In this document: piece by piece, positions 18,008 through 28,293 of the stretch
Layout: the number at the start of each line of letters is the position of its first letter
Position numbering within the stretch: the first letter of the stretch is position 1
Assembly: GCF_017875315.1 (NCBI RefSeq)
Contig: NZ_JAGGMM010000002.1
Location: forward strand, 372,001 to 436,000
Origin: Methanomicrobium sp. W14
Lineage (GTDB): Archaea; Halobacteriota; Methanomicrobia; Methanomicrobiales; Methanomicrobiaceae
Reading direction: 5' to 3'
Length of the DNA: 64,000 nt
Notes under the pieces: model-generated
What the model saw: only the letters and a program-made list of their open reading frames with translations
Databases searched by the model: none
Told to the model about the DNA's origin: nothing
Program-made: the position numbers and the translations under genes

Positions 18008-21000
18008 TTTTCAATCCTTGTTTTACTGGATGTAATTCTTGAAGGTCGTATCATAGAAGTTGAAGAGGGCTTCTAATGTGAGTTTCAACCCTTGTTTTAT
18101 TGGATGTAGTTCTTCAAGTAAACAAGTACAATCCGTTTTGGTATTGAAAATATGTTTCAATCCTTGTTTTATTGGATGTAGTTCTTCAAGCCTTGCTGAA
18201 ATTGACTGGCACAATGAAACCATAAAATGTTTCAATCCTTGTTTTATTGGATGTAGTTCTTCAAGTGTGCAGGTTTCACTTAACGAGATATTACCAAACG
18301 GGTTTCAATCCTTGTTTTATTGGATGTAGTTCTTCAAGCTGTATACCTAGGAGCTGATCAATTTTGGGACTACGTTTCAATCCTTGTTTTATTGGATGTA
18401 GTTCTTCAAGGCTTGTCGAGATCGGGACTCCAAGAGCACAGGCCAAGTTTCAATCCTTGTTTTATTGGATGTAGTTCTTCAAGCTCTTCTGCAAACTTTT
18501 TCAGGTGGATATAAGCAATGTTTCAATCCTTGTTTTATTGGATGTAGTTCTTCAAGAACAGGTGGCACGCAGTATCCAAGAATCCTGGTTAGTTTCAATC
18601 CTTGTTTTATTGGATGTAGTTCTTCAAGAAAACCGGTAAAGAAAGAATCCTCAGACTTGCTGAATGGTTTCAATCCTTGTTTTATTGGATGTAGTTCTTC
18701 AAGTCAATTGGTATATTGCAAAGGCTGTAAGAGATAGAAGTTTCAATCCTTGTTTTATTGGATGTAGTTCTTCAAGCTGCAATGTACCATTAGAAGACAA
18801 AGAAACAAATTCAGAGTTTCAATCCTTGTTTTATTGGATGTAGTTCTTCAAGAGCATGATTTAGACCTTTTGCTTTCTCAAAACCGTAGTTTCAATCCTT
18901 GTTTTATTGGATGTAGTTCTTCAAGGCGGTTTACTGCTCCGTCTCAGTCCGAGGAGTCTGATGTTTCAATCCTTGTTTTATTGGATGTAGTTCTTCAAGT
19001 GCGTTTCAAGGCTCTTTTACGGGTGTCAATGCAGTCGTTTCAATCCTTGTTTTATTGGATGTAGTTCTTCAAGGTGGCCTCTGCGAACTATGTATCACCA
19101 TATACATAGAGTTTCAATCCTTGTTTTATTGGATGTAGTTCTTCAAGCACTGCATGCCAACCGATACGGTACGTTTTGACAACCAGGTTTCAATCCTTGT
19201 TTTATTGGATGTAGTTCTTCAAGATGATAGGTTTGGGGAAGAGGTTGCAACAGATTTTGGTTTCAATCCTTGTTTTATTGGATGTAGTTCTTCAAGACTA
19301 TTTTCATTCATTTGCTACACCTATGATTTTTGAGTTTCAATCCTTGTTTTATTGGATGTAGTTCTTCAAGACAAGGGACGTAATCAATCGCTCCGGTCTC
19401 AGTATGTTTCAATCCTTGTTTTATTGGATGTAGTTCTTCAAGAGTGCGAGAAACAAAACATGCATCAGCAGCATCCTGGTTTCAATCCTTGTTTTATTGG
19501 ATGTAGTTCTTCAAGATTTTACCTTCAAACTGCGAACTACTTGATCCTCATTTGTTTCAATCCTTGTTTTATTGGATGTAGTTCTTCAAGTAGATTCCAT
19601 TTGCGGGTATGGCAGCCGGGGCAACGTGGTTTCAATCCTTGTTTTATTGGATGTAGTTCTTCAAGAACGTTTGTTTCATCATTAGGAAAACTGAAACTGG
19701 CTCTGTTTCAATCCTTGTTTTATTGGATGTAGTTCTTCAAGCATTCAAAAACCAAGTTACAGAGGCCGAAGAAGAAACAGTTTCAATCCTTGTTTTATTG
19801 GATGTAGTTCTTCAAGTTGATCAAATGCTTCGGCTTGGTCTCTTGTCCCCCGCAGTTTCAATCCTTGTTTTATTGGATGTAGTTCTTCAAGGAATGGACA
19901 GATTACAGAACACGTGATACAGAGATTTGAGTTTCAATCCTTGTTTTATTGGATGTAGTTCTTCAAGGACGAATTAGAATAACTATGATCCGTTGAATCA
20001 TCGAGTTTCAATCCTTGTTTTATTGGATGTAGTTCTTCAAGTTCAAGTATTGTTAGGGTTTTGCCTGTACCCATATCCAGTTTCAATCCTTGTTTTATTG
20101 GATGTAGTTCTTCAAGATTTTATGCAATAACCGGAATAACCGACATGAACACAAGTTTCAATCCTTGTTTTATTGGATGTAGTTCTTCAAGATTACGGAG
20201 GTACGCATTACAGAGGTCTGCATCTGGTTTCAATCCTTGTTTTATTGGATGTAGTTCTTCAAGGAAGAATAAACATTAGAGTACACAAGGCCAGATGTAG
20301 TTTCAATCCTTGTTTTATTGGATGTAGTTCTTCAAGGCATTACGGAGGTTTGCATATGGTTTCAATCCTTGTTTTATTGGATGTAGTTCTTCAAGTGCGA
20401 ACCCATAAGTTCAGATATTTTGTTTTTGTGGTTTGTTTCAATCCTTGTTTTATTGGATGTAGTTCTTCAAGTTCGGATATCTATCTTGACGAAGGTTACA
20501 ATTATTTGTTTCAATCCTTGTTTTATTGGATGTAGTTCTTCAAGTCTCAGGTTATGGTATTGCAGGCTGTGACGTAATCAGTTTCAATCCTTGTTTTATT
20601 GGATGTAGTTCTTCAAGAATATACCTGAAAGCAACGCAACAATAAGATTTAATTGGTTTCAATCCTTGTTTTATTGGATGTAGTTCTTCAAGTGAAGGAG
20701 TCAGAACGTCGTCAGAAATAGTTTTCTGGTTTCAATCCTTGTTTTATTGGATGTAGTTCTTCAAGAACGTCCCTTTTCTCTTTTCCTGCAATCTTTTTCT
20801 TGTTTCAATCCTTGTTTTATTGGATGTAGTTCTTCAAGTATATTCGTTGTCATCGGCTTTGCATAGTTTACCGTTGTTTCAATCCTTGTTTTATTGGATG
20901 TAGTTCTTCAAGTTTATCATGCTTTCACTTCTGTTGGTGGACAGGTGTGTTTCAATCCTTGTTTTATTGGATGTAGTTCTTCAAGCAGGTCTTATAACAA

Positions 21001-21723
21001 TTGCAATTTCATTATCAGGCCGTTTCAATCCTTGTTTTATTGGATGTAGTTCTTCAAGTACAGAAAAGATATCACATACAGTGCCACCCACCCTGTTTCA
21101 ATCCTTGTTTTATTGGATGTAGTTCTTCAAGTTTAGGCGTGCTGTCTATTTGTTATCCTCGATTGAAGTTTCAATCCTTGTTTTATTGGATGTAGTTCTT
21201 CAAGTAGGTTCCTGAGAATATATAGGTTTTGATGTATGTAGTTTCAATCCTTGTTTTATTGGATGTAGTTCTTCAAGGTCGAAACCACCCCCCGGAAACC
21301 GTAGGAAGCGTTTCGAGTTTCAATCCTTGTTTTATTGGATGTAGTTCTTCAAGATAATCTGTATGTTTGCTATAACAATATGGGGCTTGTTTCAATCCTT
21401 GTTTTATTGGATGTAGTTCTTCAAGCGGGCGGAAACAGAAATCATTGGAGAAGCTCACCAGTTTCAATCCTTGTTTTATTGGATGTAGTTCTTCAAGTGC
21501 AAAGGATGCCCGCATCAGAGCACCTGCAAAATTCTGTTTCAATCCTTGTTTTATTGGATGTAGTTCTTCAAGTTAGATGCAGAATGTAAGCGGACGAAAT
21601 TATCCAAAAAGTTTCAATCCTTGTTTTATTGGATGTAGTTCTTCAAGCATATTTGGAAAATGAGTTGTAAAAGGAGGTGAAATTGAGTTTCAATCCTTGT
21701 TTTATTGGATGTAGTTCTTCAAG
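18008..21723 (-). CRISPR. CRISPR array 1: 51 repeats of 37 bp, 50 spacers, transcribed leftwards
   Basis: On the plus strand each repeat starts GTTTCAATCC, has TTGTTTTATTGG in the middle and ends GTTCTTCAAG. On the minus strand it ends ATTGAAAC, the 8-base crRNA tag expected for type I-B. Spacers are 35-39 bp, except one of 22 bp at 20337-20358. The leftmost repeat (18008-18044) has four changes and the second (18082) has one, marking the old distal end; the leader is on the right. Open frames within it spelling FNPCFIGCSSS or EELHPIKQGLK are repeat artefacts. Repeat positions were counted by eye. Confidence 0.98.
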
Positions 21724-21833
21724 AGCAGGCAATTTTTCTTCTTTTTACGTATAAACCGTGATTTCTGCCCGAAATTATGGTTGTGTTTTCTTCTGGCAAA
21801 ATTATCAAACCCTTTATAAATATAAGAAAAAGT
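21724..21833 (-). promoter_or_regulatory. Leader of CRISPR array 1
   Basis: About 110 bp nearly identical to the segment right of array 2, while flanks beyond diverge. On the minus strand it carries TTTATAAAGG (about 21811-21820), a TATA box that would start the pre-crRNA about 60-70 bases before the first repeat. The rest to 22083 is AT-rich and shows no gene. Confidence 0.85.
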
Positions 21834-22083
21834 AACTCCTGCTACACGAGTAAATAAGTCCTACAGATTAATAAATTAAACTGAGGTTTATCTGTCTATA
21901 TCTTATCCCTCAAGATTTAATCATGTTTTGATATCTAAGCTTTTAATGAAATCTTTTCAAATTAATTAAATATTCAAAAACAAATAACTGAAAACTAATA
22001 ACTGTTGTGCATTCAGTTCTGTTATTTTCATAGATTCTGCTCATACCGCTTGCCGAACAGGTTGCTGTTTTTCTTTTATTTTT

Positions 22084-22674
22084 TCATGTACAGATGTTTC
22101 TGTAGCAGCAGTCGGTGCATTTGTTGATATTTTTCTTTGTCTTCGGGTAAAATCCGGTTCTGATAATATTTAGGATATCAGAAATCTCTGCCTTTACTTT
22201 ATCGACGTCACTCTGCCTGATATCCATTTCAACCAGTTTATGGTTGCTTCTTACATAGCATACGAAGCTTCGGTCCACTTTTTTGCCGTAGTTTTCCTCA
22301 ATAAGTATTGACTGGAGAATAAGCTGTGACTTCGTGGTCCTAAACAGATTGTCTTTATACTCCGCGAACTTGTATTCAAGGGGAGCTGCTTTACCGTCGT
22401 TTAGAAATAAAATTTCATCTAAAATTCCCTTGAAATGGTATTTTTGGGATGCAAGAAAAACGTCGAACTCACGTGACTGTGCACCTATCTTCTTTCTGAT
22501 GTAGTTTCTGTTGACCTGCGTTACTTTTTTGTGAATCTCTCTCCCCTCGAGGACCTTGAACCTAAGCTCTTCGTGCTGCGGGATGTCGAGACAGTAAATG
22601 AAATAGATGAATCTCGGACAGAACTCGTATTCCAAAACGTCTGATATATTGATTATCGGGTTTTTGTCGTCCAT
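22084..22674 (-). CDS. cas4: CRISPR-associated exonuclease Cas4
   Basis: RecB-type [4Fe-4S] nuclease that trims prespacers and helps select the PAM during adaptation. The 196 residues hold the cluster Cys in FCPRF (about 19) and a C-terminal CTDCCYRNIC group. They also hold the nuclease residues His (GREIHKKV), Asp (GILDEI) and Glu-x-Lys (PLEYKF). It is the last gene of the cas6-cas1-cas2-cas4 unit, sharing one base with cas2. Cas4 downstream of cas2, next to array 1, is a less common order for type I-B. Confidence 0.94.
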   Translation of the reverse strand: MDDKNPIINISDVLEYEFCPRFIYFIYCLDIPQHEELRFKVLEGREIHKKVTQVNRNYIRKKIGAQSREFDVFLASQKYHFKGILDEILFLNDGKAAPLEYKFAEYKDNLFRTTKSQLILQSILIEENYGKKVDRSFVCYVRSNHKLVEMDIRQSDVDKVKAEISDILNIIRTGFYPKTKKNINKCTDCCYRNICT

Positions 22675-22967
22675 CAGAAAAACCTCGTTATGATTTCGTC
22701 TGATACATATTTCTTGTCAAAAGCCTGGCCGAGAAGAGTGATGCCCTCAAAAGTCGCCTTGTCCATAGGAAAGATGTATACGGAATCGGCTTCCGGGTCA
22801 ATAATGCTCTCAATTTCAAGTATAACGGAGTCCCTTGAATTTGAATTGATGTCTCCTAAAAATACGCTTTTCTGGACCCTGTACAGACCGGCGTCTTTGC
22901 AGATTTTAACGACTTTGGAGCGGGTTTTGTTTTTGACTATGTCGTATATAACCCATACGAGAGTCAT
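22674..22967 (-). CDS. cas2: CRISPR adaptation protein Cas2
   Basis: 97 residues beginning LVWVIYDIVKNKTRSKVVKIC, with the conserved Asp in VIYDI and a ferredoxin-like fold, plus RVQKSVFLGDI and VYIFPMDK. It bridges two Cas1 dimers in the spacer-integration complex. The start overlaps the cas1 stop by four bases and its stop touches the cas4 start, so the adaptation genes are translationally coupled. Confidence 0.96.
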   Translation of the reverse strand: MTLVWVIYDIVKNKTRSKVVKICKDAGLYRVQKSVFLGDINSNSRDSVILEIESIIDPEADSVYIFPMDKATFEGITLLGQAFDKKYVSDEIITRFF

Positions 22968-23953
22968 CCCAAAACCTCGTTTTCATATTTTAAAAGCCGG
23001 TTGGCAATGTTGTGGCAGTCGGCCCGGATTATATTTTTCTTCATCATATTCTTTCCGGAATATGAAATTTTTTCTTCGAGGCTCTGGTTTATAGCTGCAA
23101 TCATAGCTTTTTTGCCGTCTGCGTTAAGATAGAGACCTCCCGGAATCTCGTCAAAATAATCCTCACTGACCATTTTTTTCGTGAAGAGGAAGACTACCGG
23201 GACGTCTATGAAAATCCTGTATTTTTCGATGAGATCAAAGACAAATGACATCTTGTTGTAGTTGTCAACATGCAGAAAACCTGCAAACGGGTCAAGCCCG
23301 GATATGATGCAGGATTTTTCAACGACCGAATAAAGCATGCCGTAGCCATAATTTAAAAGGCAGTTGAACCCGTCTTTTGCCGGATTTCTGCTTCTCCCGT
23401 TGAACTTCCAGGTATCCGTCATCACTGTGCTTAAGACTTCAAAGTACTTCTTTGAACAGGAGCCTTCGTATCCCATAACAGTGCCCCTTATTTCATCAGG
23501 CGTCCCTGAAAGTGCGTTTATTTTATCCGGAAAAGAAGACATGAAGGATATTGCGTCGTCAAAAATTTCACCGGTTTTGGGTCTGTTCTTTTTTAGGTAT
23601 TTTATAAAGCCAATCTGGTTGTTGATCTTTTCATTCATCCACTCTTTGGATAGTTCAGTTCCGATTCTGTTTCTTCCCGCCTCTATCTGTATCCTCCTGA
23701 TAAGGTTAGTACTGCCGAATTTTGAGTGCCAGACTCTGCCGTACGGGTTTCCGTATTTGTCAAGAAAAACAATGTCTATATTTTTTGAAAGTGCAAGTTC
23801 TACGGCATCCGATGAAATTCCGGCAGAGCCTGTAATGAGTATCGTATTTATTTTGTCGGCGGCAATCTCGTTTGACCCTTCTTTTGTTTTGATTAAAAAG
23901 AGATTGCCCTTCTTTTTAAGAAAAGACCCCCAAGTGTTTATTACAAGATCCAT
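22964..23953 (-). CDS. cas1: CRISPR integrase Cas1 (type I-B)
   Basis: Metal-dependent integrase of 329 residues. An N-terminal beta domain (VINTWGSFLKKKGNLFLI) precedes the helical catalytic domain. Likely metal ligands are the Glu in VMGYEGSCSKKYF (about 168), the His in GFLHVDNYNKMSFVFDLIE and the Glu at the end of that segment. The sequence NPAKDGFNCLLNYGYGMLY is the family core. It lies 27 bp downstream of cas6 on the same strand. It can serve both arrays, whose repeats differ at only two positions. Confidence 0.97.
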   Translation of the reverse strand: MDLVINTWGSFLKKKGNLFLIKTKEGSNEIAADKINTILITGSAGISSDAVELALSKNIDIVFLDKYGNPYGRVWHSKFGSTNLIRRIQIEAGRNRIGTELSKEWMNEKINNQIGFIKYLKKNRPKTGEIFDDAISFMSSFPDKINALSGTPDEIRGTVMGYEGSCSKKYFEVLSTVMTDTWKFNGRSRNPAKDGFNCLLNYGYGMLYSVVEKSCIISGLDPFAGFLHVDNYNKMSFVFDLIEKYRIFIDVPVVFLFTKKMVSEDYFDEIPGGLYLNADGKKAMIAAINQSLEEKISYSGKNMMKKNIIRADCHNIANRLLKYENEVLG

Positions 23954-23980
23954 TTAACGTTTCACCTTAAATTCATTAGT

Positions 23981-24640
23981 TCATTTTATCTCCTCTACAG
24001 CGCCAAAACCCCTGGATACCGATTTGCCGAGACCCATATAATCAGGAATTCTGAAGTTTACATAGAATTTTCCTAAAAATCCCATGTGGGTAATCGATTT
24101 TACAGATGTTTTGTAAGGCTTTAATTTAAGATCGCATTTTATTCTGTCGGGAACTGTATACCCAAGTGATTTCGACATGGACAGTATGTTGCCGGTAAGA
24201 ATCCTTCTTAAAAAATCATTTCTTTCTTCTGAATTTTTAAGCCCGTAATACCTGTGATAGTTTTCCTGGTTTAGTCCTATCCATGGTGTCAGAAATCTGT
24301 ATGCATGAAACTCTCCGGTTAAGCCGAATTCGGATTTATTCAGCCTGATATCCTTCTCACATATTTCGTAGACCGCGCTTCCAAGCCTTATTGAACCGTA
24401 TTTGTCATATATTTCCTTAAGAACTTTGGCACCTTCGTTAATTCCTATTACAACCGGGACATTGTCTATTATTTTATACTGGACAAACGGATACCTGTAA
24501 ATTAAACTGTCGGCATTATGCTGGTGAAGAAGAACATATTCGTTGAATTTTGTTGCGAAAAATCCCCTGAGCTGTGATGCCGAACCTTTGATTTCAGAAT
24601 CTGAATAAAGTTTTAGCATAAAGATCTCAAGTTCAGTCAT
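23981..24640 (-). CDS. cas6: crRNA endoribonuclease Cas6
   Basis: Cleaves pre-crRNA within the repeat and leaves the ATTGAAAC tag. About 219 residues with two RRM-like folds. The glycine-rich C-terminal loop GLGKSVSRGFGAVE is diagnostic, and His residues in LLHQHNADSLIYRYPFVQYK are candidates for catalysis. The frame runs to a TTG at 24688, but the ATG at 24640 has a GGGGGA SD and begins at the first beta strand. It is divergent from cas8b, with about 125 bp between them. Confidence 0.92.
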   Translation of the reverse strand: MTELEIFMLKLYSDSEIKGSASQLRGFFATKFNEYVLLHQHNADSLIYRYPFVQYKIIDNVPVVIGINEGAKVLKEIYDKYGSIRLGSAVYEICEKDIRLNKSEFGLTGEFHAYRFLTPWIGLNQENYHRYYGLKNSEERNDFLRRILTGNILSMSKSLGYTVPDRIKCDLKLKPYKTSVKSITHMGFLGKFYVNFRIPDYMGLGKSVSRGFGAVEEIK

Positions 24641-24765
24641 TATATTCTCTTTTTCCCCCTTGATTTTATAGATAGTGAACTTTTCCAAGAAATAAATAGC
24701 TTTTCAATTGAATTTCGTTAAAAATATATGCTATAAAGGCTACACAGAAAAAAGTGTGTTATCTG
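24641..24765. promoter_or_regulatory. Divergent cas promoter region
   Basis: A plus-strand box AAAATATATG at 24721-24730 fits cas8b (ATG 24766). A minus-strand box GCTATTTATTT near 24690-24700 would give cas6 a roughly 28-base leader containing its SD. Effector and adaptation units are thus separately transcribed from one 125-bp region. Confidence 0.5.
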
Positions 24766-26667
24766 ATGATTGACGCACTAAATAAAGTGGGGGAATATTC
24801 TCTTTCTGAATCAAAACTGGATCCTGAAAATTTTGAAGACTGTGTGGTTCTTCTTGCTGACAACCCGAAATCGTCCGAGAACTACAAAAAAGTCCTGAAA
24901 ATTATGATAAACTCAGATGAAAAGCCTTTCAGGTATCAGGGAATTGATCTTGAGGACATTTCATCAAGTAAAATGAATTCTTATCTTTACAGAAAGGGAA
25001 GCGGTGCAAACGGACCTGATTCAACACCCACTTCCAGAATTACCGAACCTGAAAAAACACTGAAAACCAAGTTTTTCGGATGGTTCAAAAATATTAATGG
25101 TGATGGCGTTTACAGCTTAAATGAAGAGGAAAAAACCTTTTTAAAGGGTCTAGGTAGTTGTGTTGATGAAAACAGTGAAAAAATAACGGGGGATCTAAAG
25201 GAAAAATATACAGAACTTGAAAAAGGAACCGGGGCCATAATAACACTTGGTATAATAACAGGGGGAAAGCCTCATTATATCGGGGATTTTTCCACCTTTA
25301 AAAAATCTCTTGTGAACTCAGCAATTCAGGCATATTACAGCAAACACAACAAAAAGTCCATTGAAGAAGATAAAACCTGTTTTGTCTGCGGCAATAAAAG
25401 GGAAGTTTATGGTTTTGTAAGCACATATCCGTTTTATACCGTAAATAATATCGGTATGGTATCCGGAGGTTTTGATCAGTCGAAATCCTGGAAAAATTAT
25501 CCTGTGTGCCTTGGATGTGCACTGACGCTTGAAGCCGGAAAAACATTCCTAAGCAGGCATTCTAAATTTAATTTTTGCGGATTTGATTATTTCCTTATTC
25601 CAAAACCTCTTCTTGAGAAAGATGAATCCGAAATTTATGACATTTTCAGGCAGTTTGATGATGAGGAGTTTAAGAAATTCACACTCTCAAAGAATTATTC
25701 AAACCTTCTTGATGCAACAAAAACTGAGGTCTTTGAGTATCTTTCTGAAAAAGAGAATTACTTTACCGTGGACCTGATGATTTATGAGGAAAACAACAGT
25801 GCGTTCAATATAATTATGCTTATCGAGGATATATTTCCTTCAAGGCTCGGAAAATTGTTTGAAGCCAAAAAAAAGGTGGAAATGATACCTTTTTTCAGCG
25901 GGAAAGAGTCCGTATATGACAGTAACCGGGAGTTCACCGGGAAAAGGGATCTTTTGTTTACTTTTGCTAATATCTGGCACTTCTTCGGGAAAGACAACAA
26001 TCAGGACACAAGCAGTTATTTCCTGAGAATTGCAAAGAAAATCTTCCAGAATGAAGCTTTGGAAGCTGAAATTCTCTTCTCCGGATTTGTAAGGCGAATC
26101 CGTGCGCAGTACACAAACAAAAAACCACTCGATGAAACTCTTATGAGAAGCTTTCAGCTGCTGCTCTTTTTAAACGAACTTAAACTGTTAAAGGGAAATT
26201 ATGGTGTAAAAATGATTGACGATGTAACGATTGAGAACTTAAAAAAGATGAATGATAAAACCGATTCAGAAGTAGCGGATATTCTGTTTGAAAGTTTTCC
26301 TGACTTTTTCAGCGACGATATAAAAAAATCCGTTTTTCTGGAGGGAGTACTTACGCAGAAGCTTTTGAACATTCAGTACCGTGAAAGGGGCAGTGATCCT
26401 TTCAGAAGTAAACTTCAGGGGTTAAAACTGGATGAAAAACTTATAAAGAGGCTTCTTCCGCAGATAGAGAACAAGCTTACAGAATACAAAAAGAACTACT
26501 ATCGCGACCTTGAGGAGAAGATCTCGGTCCATATGATAGGTGCCGGGGAAAACTGGAAGATACCGAAAGATGAAATAAGCTATTATTTTGTGCTTGGAAT
26601 GAATCTTGCAGACCTGTTTAAGAGAGAAAAAGAAGAAAAATCAGAGGACGATGAGAAAAATGAGTGA
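24766..26667 (+). CDS. cas8b: Type I-B Cascade large subunit Cas8b (Csh1/TM1802 family)
   Basis: Large subunit that recognises the PAM and nucleates Cascade on DNA. About 633 residues, opening MIDALNKVGEYSLSESK, as typical for Csh1. A zinc-binding module lies at about residues 204-250 (CFVCGN and CLGCALT pairs). Apart from this the family is poorly conserved; length and position before cas7-cas5-cas3 confirm it. The frame starts at a GTG at 24754, but the ATG at 24766 gives the family N-terminus. Its stop overlaps the cas7 start by eight bases. Confidence 0.93.
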   Translation: MIDALNKVGEYSLSESKLDPENFEDCVVLLADNPKSSENYKKVLKIMINSDEKPFRYQGIDLEDISSSKMNSYLYRKGSGANGPDSTPTSRITEPEKTLKTKFFGWFKNINGDGVYSLNEEEKTFLKGLGSCVDENSEKITGDLKEKYTELEKGTGAIITLGIITGGKPHYIGDFSTFKKSLVNSAIQAYYSKHNKKSIEEDKTCFVCGNKREVYGFVSTYPFYTVNNIGMVSGGFDQSKSWKNYPVCLGCALTLEAGKTFLSRHSKFNFCGFDYFLIPKPLLEKDESEIYDIFRQFDDEEFKKFTLSKNYSNLLDATKTEVFEYLSEKENYFTVDLMIYEENNSAFNIIMLIEDIFPSRLGKLFEAKKKVEMIPFFSGKESVYDSNREFTGKRDLLFTFANIWHFFGKDNNQDTSSYFLRIAKKIFQNEALEAEILFSGFVRRIRAQYTNKKPLDETLMRSFQLLLFLNELKLLKGNYGVKMIDDVTIENLKKMNDKTDSEVADILFESFPDFFSDDIKKSVFLEGVLTQKLLNIQYRERGSDPFRSKLQGLKLDEKLIKRLLPQIENKLTEYKKNYYRDLEEKISVHMIGAGENWKIPKDEISYYFVLGMNLADLFKREKEEKSEDDEKNE

Positions 26668-27574
26668 AATTAAGAATAGATCAGAAATTATTTTCATGTA
26701 TGACATAAAGGACGCAAACCCTAACGGAGACCCGCTTGACGAGAATAAGCCCAGAATCGATGAAGACACAATGACGAACCTTGTCACTGATGTAAGGCTG
26801 AAAAGGACAATCAGGGATTACCTGTATGATTTCAAACATCAGGAGATCTTCATAAAAGAGACCAGAAATGAAAATGATACGCTGAAGACAAAAGAGGAGA
26901 GACTTGATTCACTTAATATAAAAACTCCTGACGAATTAATCGGCAAATGTGTTGATATTCGTCTCTTCGGAGCTACTACTGCAATAAAAAAGAAGAGTAT
27001 AACTTTTACAGGTCCCGTCCAGTTCAGAATCGGAAGGTCAGTTCATCCTGTCCAGATGAAATACGTAAAAGGGACTACAACTATGCCTTCAGAAAAGGGT
27101 AAAAAGCAGGGCACTTTTACCGAGAATTATATCCTCCCGTATTCCCTGATAAGATTTTACGGAATCATAAACGAAAATGCCGCAAAAATAACGAAAATGA
27201 CTGAAGAAGATGCAATGCTTCTTCTTGACGGCATGTGGAACGGAACGAAAAACCTGATCTCAAGGTCAAAGGCCGGTCAGGTACCAAGACTTCTTTTGAA
27301 AGTGAACTACAAAGAGGACGACTATCACATAGGTGATATAGGGGATATGATTCTGGCTGATTCTGAAAAACCTCTGGATGAGGTGAGGGACATCTCGGAA
27401 CTTACACTCGAAATCGGTGAACTCATGAGATGTCTTTTTGCCAACAGCAGCAAAATACAGGATATAGAATATCAGGCTGACGGCAGGGTAATCTTTACTG
27501 AAAACAAAGAAAGAATCTCTCTTCAGGAAGCTCTTGGGAAAACAGGTATAAAGTTATCAGAACTTTCACTGTGA
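26660..27574 (+). CDS. cas7: Type I-B Cascade backbone Cas7 (Csh2)
   Basis: RAMP protein that polymerises along the crRNA. 304 residues starting MSEIKNRSEIIFMYDIKDAN; NPNGDPLDENKPRID and VTDVRLKRTIRDYL are the Csh2 signatures. The frame is open from 26606 inside cas8b. The ATG at 26660 is preferred and one at 26651 is possible. Eleven bases separate it from cas5. Confidence 0.96.
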   Translation: MSEIKNRSEIIFMYDIKDANPNGDPLDENKPRIDEDTMTNLVTDVRLKRTIRDYLYDFKHQEIFIKETRNENDTLKTKEERLDSLNIKTPDELIGKCVDIRLFGATTAIKKKSITFTGPVQFRIGRSVHPVQMKYVKGTTTMPSEKGKKQGTFTENYILPYSLIRFYGIINENAAKITKMTEEDAMLLLDGMWNGTKNLISRSKAGQVPRLLLKVNYKEDDYHIGDIGDMILADSEKPLDEVRDISELTLEIGELMRCLFANSSKIQDIEYQADGRVIFTENKERISLQEALGKTGIKLSELSL

Positions 27575-27585
27575 GGTGACAGCCT

Positions 27586-28293
27586 GTGGATAAACTGTTG
27601 GCCTTTGATATCTGGGGAGAATACGGGCATTTCAGGAAAATATACACGACGACTTCTCCTCTTACATATTCGGTTCCCACGAGAACCTCTCTGGCGGGGC
27701 TTATCGGAGCGATAGCAGGAATCGATAAGGATGAATATCTCAAATTTTCATCAAAATCATGTGAGAACCTTGCAGTGGGGCTCAACAGTCCTGTGGAAAA
27801 GGTTAGAATCCCTGAAAACCTTATAAAAACCGAAAGTGATTTCAAAAAGATGCATTGTATTACAAACAGGACTCAGATCCGTTTTGAATTCTTAAAAAAT
27901 CCATCATTTCGTGTTTACTTCGCTCACTCGGACAAAAAACTGTATGAAAAGGTAAAGAGCCTTCTTTCCGGGCATAAGTGCATATATACGCCATGCCTTG
28001 GTATAAGCGAGCATATCGCGAGTTTTAAATTTGTGGGTGAATTTGAATATGAAACCGTTACATCGGGTGAAAAAGCAACTCTACACAGTGTAATCCCGGA
28101 ATCAAAAGTAATTAAACTGGATTTTCAGGACAGTCTTGAATATATCTCGGAAAGACAGCCTGTTGAAATGGATGAAGACAGGTGCGTTCTTGAATACGAC
28201 AATGTCGTATTTGAACGCTGTGCCAAACCAATATCTGCGAGCGTAAAGGATTTCTGCAAACTGGGCAGCGGTGACAATATTGTCTTCCTCTGA
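27586..28293 (+). CDS. cas5: Type I-B Cascade subunit Cas5 (Cas5h)
   Basis: 235-residue RAMP protein that caps the crRNA 5' tag. The N-terminal LLAFDIWGEYGHFRKIYTTT and PTRTSLAGLIGAIAG are the Cas5h hallmarks; the tail is Cys- and acidic-rich. GTG start with an SD GAGGTGA seven bases upstream. Its 3' end overlaps the cas3 start region by about 14-23 bases. Confidence 0.95.
   Translation: MDKLLAFDIWGEYGHFRKIYTTTSPLTYSVPTRTSLAGLIGAIAGIDKDEYLKFSSKSCENLAVGLNSPVEKVRIPENLIKTESDFKKMHCITNRTQIRFEFLKNPSFRVYFAHSDKKLYEKVKSLLSGHKCIYTPCLGISEHIASFKFVGEFEYETVTSGEKATLHSVIPESKVIKLDFQDSLEYISERQPVEMDEDRCVLEYDNVVFERCAKPISASVKDFCKLGSGDNIVFL

Noticed and set aside
18060-21589. Open frames through array 1 encoding FNPCFIGCSSS or EELHPIKQGLK repeats
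   Set aside because: They are translations of the 37-bp CRISPR repeat; frames are broken by variable spacers and have no SD.
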